Positions 50,045 through 58,444 of a DNA stretch of 64,000 bases are shown in pieces. The position numbers and the translations under genes were made by a program. Source of the DNA: Streptomyces venezuelae (GTDB taxonomy: Bacteria > Actinomycetota > Actinomycetes > Streptomycetales > Streptomycetaceae); NCBI RefSeq assembly GCF_008642275.1, contig NZ_CP029189.1:2464001-2528000 (forward strand), given 5' to 3'. Position 1 is the stretch's first letter; each line of letters opens with the position of its first letter. Below the pieces are notes generated by a model, which saw only the letters and a program-made list of their open reading frames with translations, ran no database searches and was not told where the DNA came from.

Positions 50045-50487
50045 AACAGATCACCGTCCAGTTCGTCGTCGCCCGCCGCCTCGCGCAGCTTGGCGTGCTC
50101 CTCGGCCTTGCCGATGGTGAGCTTGGCGTCTTCGGGGAGCTCGATCTCGGGGCAGTCCTTCCACAGGCGCTCCAGCGCGTAGAAGACACGCTCCTCGCTG
50201 TGCTGGACGTGGACGACGATGTCGACGTAGTCGAGCAGGATCCAGCGGGCGTCGCGGTCGCCCTCACGGCGCACCGGCTTGGCGCCGAGCTCCTTGAGCA
50301 GGCGCTCCTCGATCTCGTCGACGATCGACTTGACCTGGCGGTCGTTGGGCGCCGAGGCGAGCAGGAAGGCGTCGGTGATCGACAGCACGTCGCTGACGTC
50401 GTACGCGATGATGTCGTGCGCGAGCCGGTCGGCCGCGGCCTGGGCGGCGGCGGTGATGAGCTCGATGGAGCGGTCCGTGGCGGTCAC
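50041..50487 (-). CDS. rsfS: Ribosomal silencing factor RsfS
   Basis: Protein of 148 aa that binds L14 and keeps subunits apart in starvation. Typical stretches are DVSDVLSITDAFLLASAPNDRQVKSIVDEIEE (beginning and end) and DYVDIVVHVQHSEERVFYALERLW. Acidic C-terminal tail. GTG 50487. Coupled to the phosphatase downstream. Confidence 0.95.
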   Translation of the reverse strand: MTATDRSIELITAAAQAAADRLAHDIIAYDVSDVLSITDAFLLASAPNDRQVKSIVDEIEERLLKELGAKPVRREGDRDARWILLDYVDIVVHVQHSEERVFYALERLWKDCPEIELPEDAKLTIGKAEEHAKLREAAGDDELDGDLF

Positions 50488-50546
50488 TGGCCATGCTTTC
50501 GGGTTGGCGGGCAGATCCTTACAAGGGTCTCATGTACCGCCGACAC

Positions 50547-50574
50547 CGCCCGCGCGCAGCGTCGCGCGCGGGCG
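50547..50574 (-). terminator. Hairpin between LCP gene and rsfS
   Basis: Perfect 11-bp stem CGCCCGCGCGC with its complement (loop AGCGTC), 33 nt past the LCP stop; partial or complete terminator. Confidence 0.6.
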
Positions 50575-50606
50575 AAAGCCTTCCTCGGGGCCGCCCCGGA
50601 GCCTGG

Positions 50607-52337
50607 TCAGGACGCCTTGTAGTCCTTGCCCAGGGTCACCACGATCTCCGCGTTCACCGCGTTCTCGGCCTTCTTCACGACCGTCTCGGGCAGCCCCAGC
50701 GTCTTGGCGACCTCGATCGCGCGGTCCCGCTGCGCGTCGTCCTGGTAGGTGATCTGCGAGGTGGCCGCCGTCTTGTCGGCCTTGCCGCCGTCGACGAAGG
50801 TGTAGCCGCCGTTCATCAGCGCCGCCTTCGCCGCGACCTGCGCCTTCTCGTCTCCGGTGGCGTCCTTGAGGCCGACCCGGGGAGCCGCACCGGGCTGCGC
50901 CGCGGCGCCGGAGCCGCCCAGCACCTCCTTGACGACCGTCTTGTTCGCGTCGTCCGTGAGCGTGCCGTCCGCCTTCACCGCGAGGACGTCCGTGCGGTAC
51001 GCGCCCACCTTGGCGTGCGCGCCGAGCCGGGACAGCAGGGCGCCGAGGGTCTGCGCGTTCAGGGCGGGATCGAGGATCTGGCCGATGCTCTCGACGGTCA
51101 CGGCGGCCGCCTTCGGGTCGCCCGGAATCTTGCGCAGCACCGCCCGGAGCACGTGGCCCACGCGTTCGAGCTGCTTGGCCTCCGGTTCGCCCTGCCCGCG
51201 GAACGTGGCGTACGCCACGGCCATCGCGCCGCTCAGGCTCTGCTTCTGGCCCTGGGCCACGGCCGGGGTCTTGGCCGCGTCGTCGGCCGGGACCGCGGTG
51301 TCGGTGTCGACCTCGATGCCGCCGATCTGCTCGACCAGGCTCTCCAGGAAGGGGGTGTCCAGACGCCAGGTGCCGCCGATGCGGGTGCCCAGGACGGAGT
51401 CGAGGGCCTCGCGGGTGCCGAGACCGCCTTCCTCGACCGACTTGCCGAGCCCCGTCGGGGTCCCGTCCTGGCCGGTGACGGCCAGGTTGTTCGGCAGCAG
51501 GACGGTGGCGCCCTTCTTGGTGGTGACGTTGTCGACGAGCAGCGCCGACGAGGTGCCGCCCTTCTTGGTGTTGTGCAGGTGGACGACGATGATGTCCCGC
51601 TTCTGCGCGGCGGCGTCGGCGGTGGCTCCGGTCTTCTTCTCGCCGGGGCCGTCGAGGAAGGGCAGCTTGCCCGCGTACCAGAGGTAGCCGAGTCCGCCGA
51701 CGACGAACAGGGCGAGGACGACGATCAGGGCCACCACCCGGTTGCGGCCGCGACGGCGGGCCTCCTCGCGGCGTTCGGTGCGGCTCTCGGTGAACTTGAG
51801 CCAGTCGATGACGTCCTCGGAGTCCTCGTCCGGCTGGTCGATGAAGGCGAACATCTCGGTGCGGTAGTCCCGGTCCGCCCGGGGCGCGCCGTCGTGGTGC
51901 CGGTCGCCGCCCCGCGCGTCGTCCTCCTCGGCGTCCGGCCGGCGCGGCTCGGGGACCTGGGCGGGCGGGCGCTCGGCGGCGGCCGGGGGCTCGGGGGCGG
52001 CCGGGGGCTCGGGGGCGGTCTGCTGCGGGATCCACTGCTGGGCCTGCTGCGTGTCGTACCCGTAGGCGGGCGCCTGGGTGTACTCCTGCTGCCCGTACTC
52101 CTGGCCGGCCGGCTGCTGCGGGTAGTACTGCTGCTGCTGGCCGTTCCCGTAGCCCTGGTAGTCGTAGCCGTACTGCTGCTGCTCGTACTGCTGCCCGTAC
52201 TGCTGCGGGGCGGGCTGGGCGGGCTGGGCGGGCTGGGCGGGCGCCTGGCCGTACACCGGCCGCCCGTACGCGTCGTAGCCGACGAGCTGCTGCTCCTGCG
52301 CGGCATACGGGTCGTACGGATCCTGTCGGTCGTTCAC
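50607..52337 (-). CDS. LytR-CpsA-Psr (LCP)-like membrane protein with long Q/Y/P-rich cytosolic N-terminus
   Basis: Protein of 576 aa. Residues 1-about 105 are Gln/Tyr/Gly/Pro-rich low complexity, then an acidic linker and one membrane helix (VVALIVVLALFVVGGLGYLW, about 207-226). An extracellular LCP-like domain (about 250-440) and a LytR_C domain to the end follow. LCP enzymes attach wall polymers to peptidoglycan. Here the usual SIPRD and R-x-D-T positions read LLPNN and TSSAL, so activity is doubtful. GTG 52337 with GAGGGG upstream. Confidence 0.8.
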   Translation of the reverse strand: MNDRQDPYDPYAAQEQQLVGYDAYGRPVYGQAPAQPAQPAQPAPQQYGQQYEQQQYGYDYQGYGNGQQQQYYPQQPAGQEYGQQEYTQAPAYGYDTQQAQQWIPQQTAPEPPAAPEPPAAAERPPAQVPEPRRPDAEEDDARGGDRHHDGAPRADRDYRTEMFAFIDQPDEDSEDVIDWLKFTESRTERREEARRRGRNRVVALIVVLALFVVGGLGYLWYAGKLPFLDGPGEKKTGATADAAAQKRDIIVVHLHNTKKGGTSSALLVDNVTTKKGATVLLPNNLAVTGQDGTPTGLGKSVEEGGLGTREALDSVLGTRIGGTWRLDTPFLESLVEQIGGIEVDTDTAVPADDAAKTPAVAQGQKQSLSGAMAVAYATFRGQGEPEAKQLERVGHVLRAVLRKIPGDPKAAAVTVESIGQILDPALNAQTLGALLSRLGAHAKVGAYRTDVLAVKADGTLTDDANKTVVKEVLGGSGAAAQPGAAPRVGLKDATGDEKAQVAAKAALMNGGYTFVDGGKADKTAATSQITYQDDAQRDRAIEVAKTLGLPETVVKKAENAVNAEIVVTLGKDYKAS

Positions 52338-52361
52338 CGCGGGGCCCCTCTCTCCGGAAGC

Positions 52362-52979
52362 TCAGGCTCCCCGGTACAGCTCACGCTTGTCGATGTAGCG
52401 CACGACGCCGTCCGGCACCAAATACCAGACGGGGTCCCCCTGGGCCACCCTCGCACGGCAGTCGGTGGACGAGATGGCGAGCGCCGGCACCTCCACCAGG
52501 GAGACACCGCCCTCCGGGAGCCCGTCGTCGGTGAGCACGTGGCCCGGCCGGGTGACTCCGATGAAGTGGGAGAGCGAGAAGAGCTCTTCGGCGTTGCGCC
52601 AGGTCAGGATCTGCGCGAGCGCGTCGGCACCGGTGATGAAGAAGAGATCGGCGTCGTCGTTCTGCGCCTTCAGGTCCCGCAGGGTGTCGATGGTGTAGGT
52701 CGGCCCGCCGCGGTCGATGTCGATGCGGCTCACCGAGAACTGCGGGTTCGAGGCCGTGGCGATGACCGTCATCAGGTAGCGGTCCTCGGCCGGCGACACG
52801 GCCCGCTGCGACTTCTGCCAGGGCTCGCCGGTCGGCACGAACATCACCTCGTCGAGGTGGAAAAGGGCGGCCACCTCGCTGGCGGCCACCAGGTGTCCGT
52901 GATGGATCGGGTCGAACGTCCCGCCCATCACGCCGAGCCGGCGCTTGACCGGACCGGTAGGCACTTCCTGCTCTCCCAT
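52362..52979 (-). CDS. nadD: Nicotinate-nucleotide adenylyltransferase
   Basis: NAD-synthesis enzyme of 205 aa. [14 protein letters not shown] holds the nucleotidyltransferase HxGH motif; [10 protein letters not shown] is the C-terminal ISSTxIR-type motif. ATG 52979, with TAGGCT eight nt upstream; a GTG six codons in, preceded by GGGAG, is an alternative. First gene of nadD-LCP-rsfS-phosphatase. Confidence 0.95.
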   Translation of the reverse strand: MGEQEVPTGPVKRRLGVMGGTFDPIHHGHLVAASEVAALFHLDEVMFVPTGEPWQKSQRAVSPAEDRYLMTVIATASNPQFSVSRIDIDRGGPTYTIDTLRDLKAQNDDADLFFITGADALAQILTWRNAEELFSLSHFIGVTRPGHVLTDDGLPEGGVSLVEVPALAISSTDCRARVAQGDPVWYLVPDGVVRYIDKRELYRGA

Positions 52980-53043
52980 GAGCGCAGAGCCTACTGGCCC
53001 GGCGGACGCGGCGTTCCCGCCGGGTTCGGCGGGCTCGGCGGGT

Positions 53044-53211
53044 TCAGCGGTCGCGGTTCAGGCGCGTGGTGACCCACAGCATCAGCATCAGGATGACGAA
53101 GGCACCGCCGCCGGTCAGGTACGGGTTCAGGCTGTCGTGGTTGCCGCCGTGCTGCTCGGCCCCCTCCGAGGCGAGGACGACCAGGTTGTGGGCGGTGGTG
53201 GAGAGGCTCAT
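53044..53211 (-). CDS. Small single-span membrane protein
   Basis: 55 aa: a short N-terminus ([20 protein letters not shown]), one membrane helix ([17 protein letters not shown]) and a basic end NRDR. Function unknown. It precedes nadD on the minus strand and may share its promoter region. Longer in-frame extensions upstream look non-coding. Confidence 0.6.
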   Translation of the reverse strand: MSLSTTAHNLVVLASEGAEQHGGNHDSLNPYLTGGGAFVILMLMLWVTTRLNRDR

Positions 53212-53350
53212 CAGGCAGATACCTATCGAGTCGGGGAGCGAGCGGAGACTTCGCTCACATCGTATGCGGGGGCCTGGGGCACGCTCACGCCGACTCAGGC
53301 GTTGGAGAGGATAGACGCAGGGTCGAGCAGGTCCATCAGGGGAGGGCGCT

Positions 53351-54421
53351 ATGACGGAAACAGGGTTCGAGAAGGCACCGGCAAGGGATCGCAGGCGGTT
53401 TCCCGGCATCTCGTCACGGGCGTACGAGCATCCGGCGGACCGCTCGGCGCTGGTGGCACTGCGCAAGCTGAGCGGCTTCGACACGGTGTTCAAGGCCCTG
53501 AGCGGGCTGCTTCCGGAGCGCAGCCTGCGGCTGCTGTTCCTGTCGGAGTCGGTGCGGGTGGGTGAGACGCAGTTCCCGCACCTGTACGCGATGCTGCGCG
53601 ACGCCTGCTACATCCTGGACCTGGAGAAGGTCCCGCAGATGTACGTGCAGCAGGACCCGAATCCCAACGCCATGTGCATCGGGCTGGACGAGCCGATCAT
53701 CGTGGTGACCACGGGCCTCGTCGAGCTGCTCGACGAGGAGGAGATGCGTGCGGTGGTGGGCCACGAGGTGGGCCACGCGCTGTCTGGGCACGCCGTCTAC
53801 CGCACGATCCTGCTGTTCCTGACCAACCTGGCGCTGAAGATCGCGTGGATCCCGCTGGGCAATGTGGCGATCATGACGATCGTGACGGCGCTGCGGGAGT
53901 GGTTCCGCAAGTCGGAGCTCTCGGCGGACCGGGCCGGGCTGCTGGTGGGACAGGACGTGCAGGCCTCGATGCGGGGGCTGATGAAGATCGCCGGTGGCAA
54001 CCACCTGCACGAGATGAACGTGGACGCCTTCCTGGCCCAGGCCGAGGAGTACGAGTCGAGCGGCGATCTGCGGGACTCCGTGCTGAAGATCCTCAACCTG
54101 CTGCCCCGGACGCACCCCTTCACCACGGTGCGCGCGGCCGAGCTGAAGAAGTGGGCGGAGAGCCGCGACCACCAGCGGATCATGGACGGCCACTACCCGC
54201 GCCGGGACGAGGACAAGGACACCTCGGTGACCGACTCCTTCCGGCAGTCCGCCGCGCACTACGCCGACTCGGTGCGCACCAGCAAGGACCCGCTGATGAA
54301 GCTGGTGGGCGACATCGCGGGCGGTGCGGGCGACCTGGGCGGCAAGCTCCGCGACAAGTTCACGGGCGCCGGGGCGGGCCCCGCGCCGCAGGACAAGGGC
54401 GGAGCTACGGAGCAGGGCTGA
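53351..54421 (+). CDS. M48-family metallopeptidase
   Basis: Zinc peptidase of 356 aa related to HtpX/Ste24. HEVGH at 138-142 and ELSADRAG (third ligand, about residue 192) are present. A hydrophobic stretch (TILLFLTNLALKIAWIPLGNVAIMTIV) follows the active site, so it is membrane-associated, without a signal peptide. Gly/Ala-rich C-terminus. RBS AGGGGAGG before ATG. Its end overlaps the convergent gene by 17 nt. Confidence 0.88.
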   Translation: MTETGFEKAPARDRRRFPGISSRAYEHPADRSALVALRKLSGFDTVFKALSGLLPERSLRLLFLSESVRVGETQFPHLYAMLRDACYILDLEKVPQMYVQQDPNPNAMCIGLDEPIIVVTTGLVELLDEEEMRAVVGHEVGHALSGHAVYRTILLFLTNLALKIAWIPLGNVAIMTIVTALREWFRKSELSADRAGLLVGQDVQASMRGLMKIAGGNHLHEMNVDAFLAQAEEYESSGDLRDSVLKILNLLPRTHPFTTVRAAELKKWAESRDHQRIMDGHYPRRDEDKDTSVTDSFRQSAAHYADSVRTSKDPLMKLVGDIAGGAGDLGGKLRDKFTGAGAGPAPQDKGGATEQG

Positions 54422-55616
54422 CGGGAGCGGCCTGCGGAGGCGGGGGCAGTGTCGCGGGCGAGCTGACGGCCGGGGTCGCGGGCGGGGCCAGGACCCCGCA
54501 CAGCCCGGCCGTGCGCCGTGGCTGCCCGCTGGCGTACGGGTCGCTCGCGGCCGGGCCCACCGTGGTCGGGCCGGCTCCGGCCAGGAGCGGGCGGAAGGCC
54601 CCGGCCGGGTCGGCTGAGCAGTCCTGCGGTCCGGCCATCACATAGGCCGAGGCCAGCTCCAGCCGGCGGGCCGTCAGGTCCTCCCGGTCGAAGCGCAGCC
54701 TCAGCTCGCGCCGGACGGTGAAGAGCGAGGCGCCGTCGGCCGCGGCCGGGGATCCGGTGGCGGGCCGTACGGCGTAGACGAAGGTGTGGTCGGTGGTGAC
54801 CTCCAGCACGTCGGCGGCCACCTCCTCGAAGGCGAGCGTGCCGCTCACCCGGACCCGGGAGTCGGCCACGATGGCGGTGGCCGGGTCGAAGCGGACCAGC
54901 CAGCCGGTGGCCGCGTGGCGGCCGTCCCCGGAGGGCGAGGACATGCTGCGGTCGAACTGCGCCAGCTGGTCGGGATCGAGCAGGACGCGCACCGGGCGGG
55001 AGGCCGCTCCGGCGAGGATGTCGGGGTCCAGGGAGGACTGCACCAGGTAGTCCTTGGCGATGGACAGCGCGGCGACGACCTGGGCGTCGGTGAAGTGGTG
55101 CGTGCGGCGCACGGCGGGCAGGGTGATGCCTGCCGCTCCGACCCGGTAGTCGGCGGCGGGGCCTGCCGCGTACAGCTCGCTCGGACGCCCGCCGGGAACG
55201 ACGGTGGTCGGCGCGAGCGGGACCACGGTGCTGCTGAGCGCCTGGGCAGGTCCCCCGGACGGGGGTACGTACGGGTTGCGCAGTCCCATGTAGACGGCCC
55301 CGGCGAAGGCCGTGGCGATGAGCAGCACGAGCAGCATGCCCTGCCGGGCGCCCCGGCCGGGAGTGCCGGTCCGGGAGGCGGAGCCGCCGCCGGACCAGAT
55401 GGACCGGCTGCGCACCGCGCGGGCGTGTTCGCCCATGCGTTCCTGCGCGGAGTACTCCTGGAGCCGGGCGGCCCTGACGAAGTCCTCGTCGAACACCACG
55501 GACCGGTACTCGTCCGACCGGTACTCGTCCGACCGGAAGTCGTCGGCCCGGAAGTCGTCGTCGCCCCCGCCCATGCCCTCGGGGGTGCTGTTGGGTGGAT
55601 CTCCTGGCACGGCCAT
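54405..55616 (-). CDS. SCO2583-like membrane protein sharing FDEDFVRxA motif
   Basis: Protein of 403 aa. The cytosolic N-terminus has repeats of DDFRxDEYRSDEYRS and SVVFDEDFVRAARLQEYSAQER; one membrane helix (MLLVLLIATAFAGAVYMGL, about 94-112) precedes an extracellular domain of about 290 residues with a Pro/Ala-rich tail. By position and composition it matches the protein next to the spore-wall factor SCO2584 of S. coelicolor (from memory). Enzymatic motifs: none seen. GGGGAG five nt before ATG. Confidence 0.75.
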   Translation of the reverse strand: MAVPGDPPNSTPEGMGGGDDDFRADDFRSDEYRSDEYRSVVFDEDFVRAARLQEYSAQERMGEHARAVRSRSIWSGGGSASRTGTPGRGARQGMLLVLLIATAFAGAVYMGLRNPYVPPSGGPAQALSSTVVPLAPTTVVPGGRPSELYAAGPAADYRVGAAGITLPAVRRTHHFTDAQVVAALSIAKDYLVQSSLDPDILAGAASRPVRVLLDPDQLAQFDRSMSSPSGDGRHAATGWLVRFDPATAIVADSRVRVSGTLAFEEVAADVLEVTTDHTFVYAVRPATGSPAAADGASLFTVRRELRLRFDREDLTARRLELASAYVMAGPQDCSADPAGAFRPLLAGAGPTTVGPAASDPYASGQPRRTAGLCGVLAPPATPAVSSPATLPPPPQAAPVSPAP

Positions 55617-55684
55617 CGCTTCTCCCCGCTGTCCCCGCTTCAGAGAAGCCCCCGGCTCCGGCGTATGCGAGTGGGGTCGTACCT

Positions 55685-56245
55685 TCAGGGTTGGCGAACG
55701 GAGGGGTACGTAAACGCGCCGACGCCGGTGACTTCACCCCTGGGGGTGCTGGCGGGCGCCGGAGCGGGGTCCGCCTCACCGGAGGCGCTGCGGTAGACGG
55801 CGCTGAAGGCGAGCGCGACCATGCCGAGGCCCATCACGAAGGCGAGCACCCAGGCGACGGGGCGCAGCCAGGGTGCGCGGCCGCGGTACGGGCGCAGACT
55901 GCCGCCGTAGGCCCCGTACGGGCCGTAGGGGTATCCGTGGCCGCCGTCGTGGTCCCAGCCCTGGTCGTCGTCGTACCCGTCGGGGTGGCCGTATCCGTAG
56001 CTGTCGTAGTCGTCGTCGCCCGTCCAGCCGCCGGCCACGGCACGGGCGGCTTCGGCCTCCGCGCGCGCTCGGTCGGCTGCCCGCTGGCGCTCGGCGGCGC
56101 TCGGTTCACGGATCTCGGCGTTCCGGACGAAGTCCTCGTCGAACACCACGGAGGCGAAGTCGTACTCCGCGCCTCCGCGGTCGTCTGCATCGTCTTCGGG
56201 GGTCCCGTCGTCCGGGAACGGCTTGCCCCCCACGTCGTCCGGCAC
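55685..56245 (-). CDS. SCO2584-like spore-wall-associated membrane protein
   Basis: Protein of 186 aa. The acidic N-terminus has SVVFDEDFVRNAEIREPSAAER, nearly the same motif as the next gene product. A Tyr/Gly/Asp-rich low-complexity stretch leads to one membrane helix (PVAWVLAFVMGLGMVALAFSAVY). The homologue in S. coelicolor is reported to interact with the MreB-linked spore-wall complex. GTG start 6 nt after TAGGCT (leaderless). Confidence 0.75.
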   Translation of the reverse strand: MPDDVGGKPFPDDGTPEDDADDRGGAEYDFASVVFDEDFVRNAEIREPSAAERQRAADRARAEAEAARAVAGGWTGDDDYDSYGYGHPDGYDDDQGWDHDGGHGYPYGPYGAYGGSLRPYRGRAPWLRPVAWVLAFVMGLGMVALAFSAVYRSASGEADPAPAPASTPRGEVTGVGAFTYPSVRQP

Positions 56246-56251
56246 AGCACA

Positions 56252-56257
56252 AGCCTA
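56252..56257 (-). promoter_or_regulatory. -10 element, leaderless, of the SCO2584-like gene
   Basis: TAGGCT on the minus strand, 6 nt before the GTG. Confidence 0.5.
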
Positions 56258-56322
56258 GACCTGGGGGGCCGCCTTGGGCAGGGTGTACGCCGAAATCCGG
56301 CCACACCTCACCCACGGGCCGA

Positions 56323-57615
56323 CTACCGAACGTGACCGTCGCCGGTGACGATGTACTTGGTGGAGGTCAGCTCGGGAAGTCCCATGGGGCCCCTGGCGTG
56401 CAGCTTCTGCGTGGAGATGCCGATCTCCGCACCGAATCCGAACTGGCCACCGTCCGTGAACCGGGTGGATGCATTCACGGCGACCGTGGTCGAGTCGACC
56501 AGCTGGGTGAAGCGGCGCGCGGCGGCCTGCGAGGTCGTGACGATCGCCTCGGTGTGACCGGAGGTCCAGCGGCGGATGTGGGCGACGGCGTCGTCGAGGG
56601 AGTCCACGACGCCGGCGGCGATGTCGTAGGACAGGTACTCGGCGGCCCAGTCCTCGTCGGTGGCGGGCAGCGCGGTGACCTTGCCGCCCTCGGCGGCGGC
56701 GAGGACCCGGGCGTCGCCGTGCACGGTGACGCCGGCGTCGGCGAGCGCGTCGAGGGCGCGCGGCAGGAAGGCGTCGGCGATGTCGCGGTGGACGAGGAGG
56801 GTCTCGGCGGAGTTGCAGACGGAGGGCCGCTGGGCCTTGGAGTTGACGAGGATGTCCACCGCCATGTCCAGGTCGGCCTGGGCGTCGACGTAGACGTGGC
56901 AGTTGCCGGTACCGGTCTCGATGACCGGGACGGTGGATTCCTCGACCACGGTCTTGATGAGGGAGGCGCCGCCGCGCGGGATGAGTACGTCGACGAGGCC
57001 GCGGGCGCGCATCAGCTCGCGGACGGAGTTGCGGGACTTCCCGGGGACGAGCTGGATCGCGTCGGCGGGCAGGCCGGCGCTCACGATGGCGTCCCGCAGG
57101 ATGGCGACGAGCGCGGTGTTGGAGGAGTAGGCGGAGGAACTGCCCCGCAGGAGAACCGCGTTCCCGGCCTTCAGGCAGAGGGCGGCGGCGTCGACGGTGA
57201 CGTTGGGGCGGGCCTCGTAGATGATGCCGACGACGCCGAGCGGGACGCGGATCTGCCGGAGGTCGATGCCGTTGGGGAGGGTGTTGCCCCGGACGACCTC
57301 GCCGACGGGGTCGGGGAGGGCGGCGACGTCGCGGACGTCGGAGGCGATGGCGGCGACGCGCTCGGCGGTGAGGGTGAGGCGGTCGATGACGGTCTCGCTG
57401 GTGCCGGCCGCGCGGGCCTTGTCCGTGTCCACGGCGTTGGCGGCGACGATCTCGGCCGTACGGGCCTCCAGCGCGTCCGCGATCGCCAGCAGGGCGGTGT
57501 CCTTGGCGGACCGCGGGAGTGGCGCGATCGCCGCGGCGGCGGTACGGGACCGCTGCGCGGTGGCGAGCACGGGCGAGGTGGTGGCGCTGGCGGTGGCGGC
57601 ATCGAGCGAGGTCAT
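56323..57615 (-). CDS. proA: Gamma-glutamyl phosphate reductase
   Basis: Second step of proline synthesis: reduces glutamyl phosphate to the semialdehyde with NADPH. 430 aa, aldehyde-dehydrogenase fold. The catalytic Cys is in [33 protein letters not shown] and [14 protein letters not shown] are family signatures. ATG follows TACCCT by 7 nt (leaderless). Confidence 0.96.
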   Translation of the reverse strand: MTSLDAATASATTSPVLATAQRSRTAAAAIAPLPRSAKDTALLAIADALEARTAEIVAANAVDTDKARAAGTSETVIDRLTLTAERVAAIASDVRDVAALPDPVGEVVRGNTLPNGIDLRQIRVPLGVVGIIYEARPNVTVDAAALCLKAGNAVLLRGSSSAYSSNTALVAILRDAIVSAGLPADAIQLVPGKSRNSVRELMRARGLVDVLIPRGGASLIKTVVEESTVPVIETGTGNCHVYVDAQADLDMAVDILVNSKAQRPSVCNSAETLLVHRDIADAFLPRALDALADAGVTVHGDARVLAAAEGGKVTALPATDEDWAAEYLSYDIAAGVVDSLDDAVAHIRRWTSGHTEAIVTTSQAAARRFTQLVDSTTVAVNASTRFTDGGQFGFGAEIGISTQKLHARGPMGLPELTSTKYIVTGDGHVR

Positions 57616-57622
57616 GCCGCCC

Positions 57623-57628
57623 AGGGTA
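57623..57628 (-). promoter_or_regulatory. -10 element, leaderless, of proA
   Basis: TACCCT on the minus strand, 7 nt before the ATG. Confidence 0.5.
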
Positions 57629-57725
57629 ATCCCCTGCCGGGGGGCGGCCGCTGGGGTTCCACCCCGCGAGACGGCCTCCGGCCGGGTCGGCGGGGTGGGG
57701 CGGGGCTTCGCCCCGCGCCCCTTGC

Positions 57726-57811
57726 CCCCGTGCCCGTGCCCGTGCCCGGTGGTCGGCGCGGACCCGCGGTCGGTGCGGGGGTGGGGGCGGGGGCGGGGGC
57801 GGGGGGCGGGG
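57726..57811. repeat. CCCGTG hexamer repeat and long G-tract array
   Basis: CCCGTG is repeated three times (57727-57745). At 57777-57811 six tracts of 4-6 G are separated by single bases, a textbook G-quadruplex sequence on the plus strand. It lies in the 336-bp gap upstream of proA. Confidence 0.75.
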
Positions 57812-57885
57812 CCGCTGCGCGGAGCCTTCTCCCCGCCCCGCCCTTTCACCGTTTCCCCGGGCTCCGCCCGGACCCGGTCCTCAAA

Positions 57886-57945
57886 CGCCGGACGGGCTGA
57901 AAGACCGCCGGACGGGCTGAAGGGCCGCCGGACGGGATGAGAGGG
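57886..57945. repeat. Three 20-bp tandem repeats, end of a dispersed repeat
   Basis: Units beginning CGCCGGACGGGCTGAA recur at 57886, 57906 and 57926 (period 20 bp). The first is preceded by CGGTCCTCAAA, the half-site of the dispersed inverted repeat seen at 18365. The array starts just beyond the stop of the 134-aa gene at 57952. Confidence 0.8.
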
Positions 57946-57951
57946 GCGGGG

Positions 57952-58356
57952 TCAGTACGGGTGGACGCCCACCGGGTGGGCCGGGGGTGGGCCGTAGCCC
58001 TCCGCCACGCGCTGGTGGTAGGTGGCGCGGTCGATGACCTCCAGACCGACGATCTCCCAGGGCGGGAGCTGCGCCGAGGAGCGGTGTTCGCCCCACAGGC
58101 GCAGGGCCACGGCCGCCGCGTCGTGGAGGTCCCGGGCCTCTTCCCAGTAGCGGATCTCCGCGTGGTCGTCGGCGTACCGGCTGGTCAGCAGGAAGGGATG
58201 GTCGTGGGCCAGTTGTTCCAGCCCGCGCCGGACCTCGGACAGCGGGGCCGGCTTGCCGGAGACGCTCAGGGTCACGTGCCACAGGCGCGACGCGTGATCC
58301 TGCTCCTCCCCGCCGCCGCCGTCCCCTGTTCCGACGCTGGTCAGCGCTCGTCTCAC
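57952..58356 (-). CDS. Conserved small protein of unknown function between proB and proA
   Basis: Protein of 134 aa. The N-terminus has a Gly/Glu-rich loop, then an alpha/beta pattern (RLWHVTLSVSGKP; YADDHAEIRYWEEARDLHDAAAVALRLW). I do not recognise the fold. GTG 58356 is set by AGGAGG six nt upstream. It is 88 nt downstream of proB and probably co-transcribed. Confidence 0.7.
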   Translation of the reverse strand: MRRALTSVGTGDGGGGEEQDHASRLWHVTLSVSGKPAPLSEVRRGLEQLAHDHPFLLTSRYADDHAEIRYWEEARDLHDAAAVALRLWGEHRSSAQLPPWEIVGLEVIDRATYHQRVAEGYGPPPAHPVGVHPY

Positions 58357-58444
58357 CAGCCGCCTCCTGTCTCCGCCACGCGGGTCCGTCCGCCCCTCAC
58401 AGTTGACCAGTCCACGGGCCGCCGCGCTGCGCTTTTGCCGAACC

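Noticed and set aside
57886..57945. CRISPR-like array
   Set aside because: Period is 20 bp with no spacers of variable sequence and no cas genes; simple tandem repeat.
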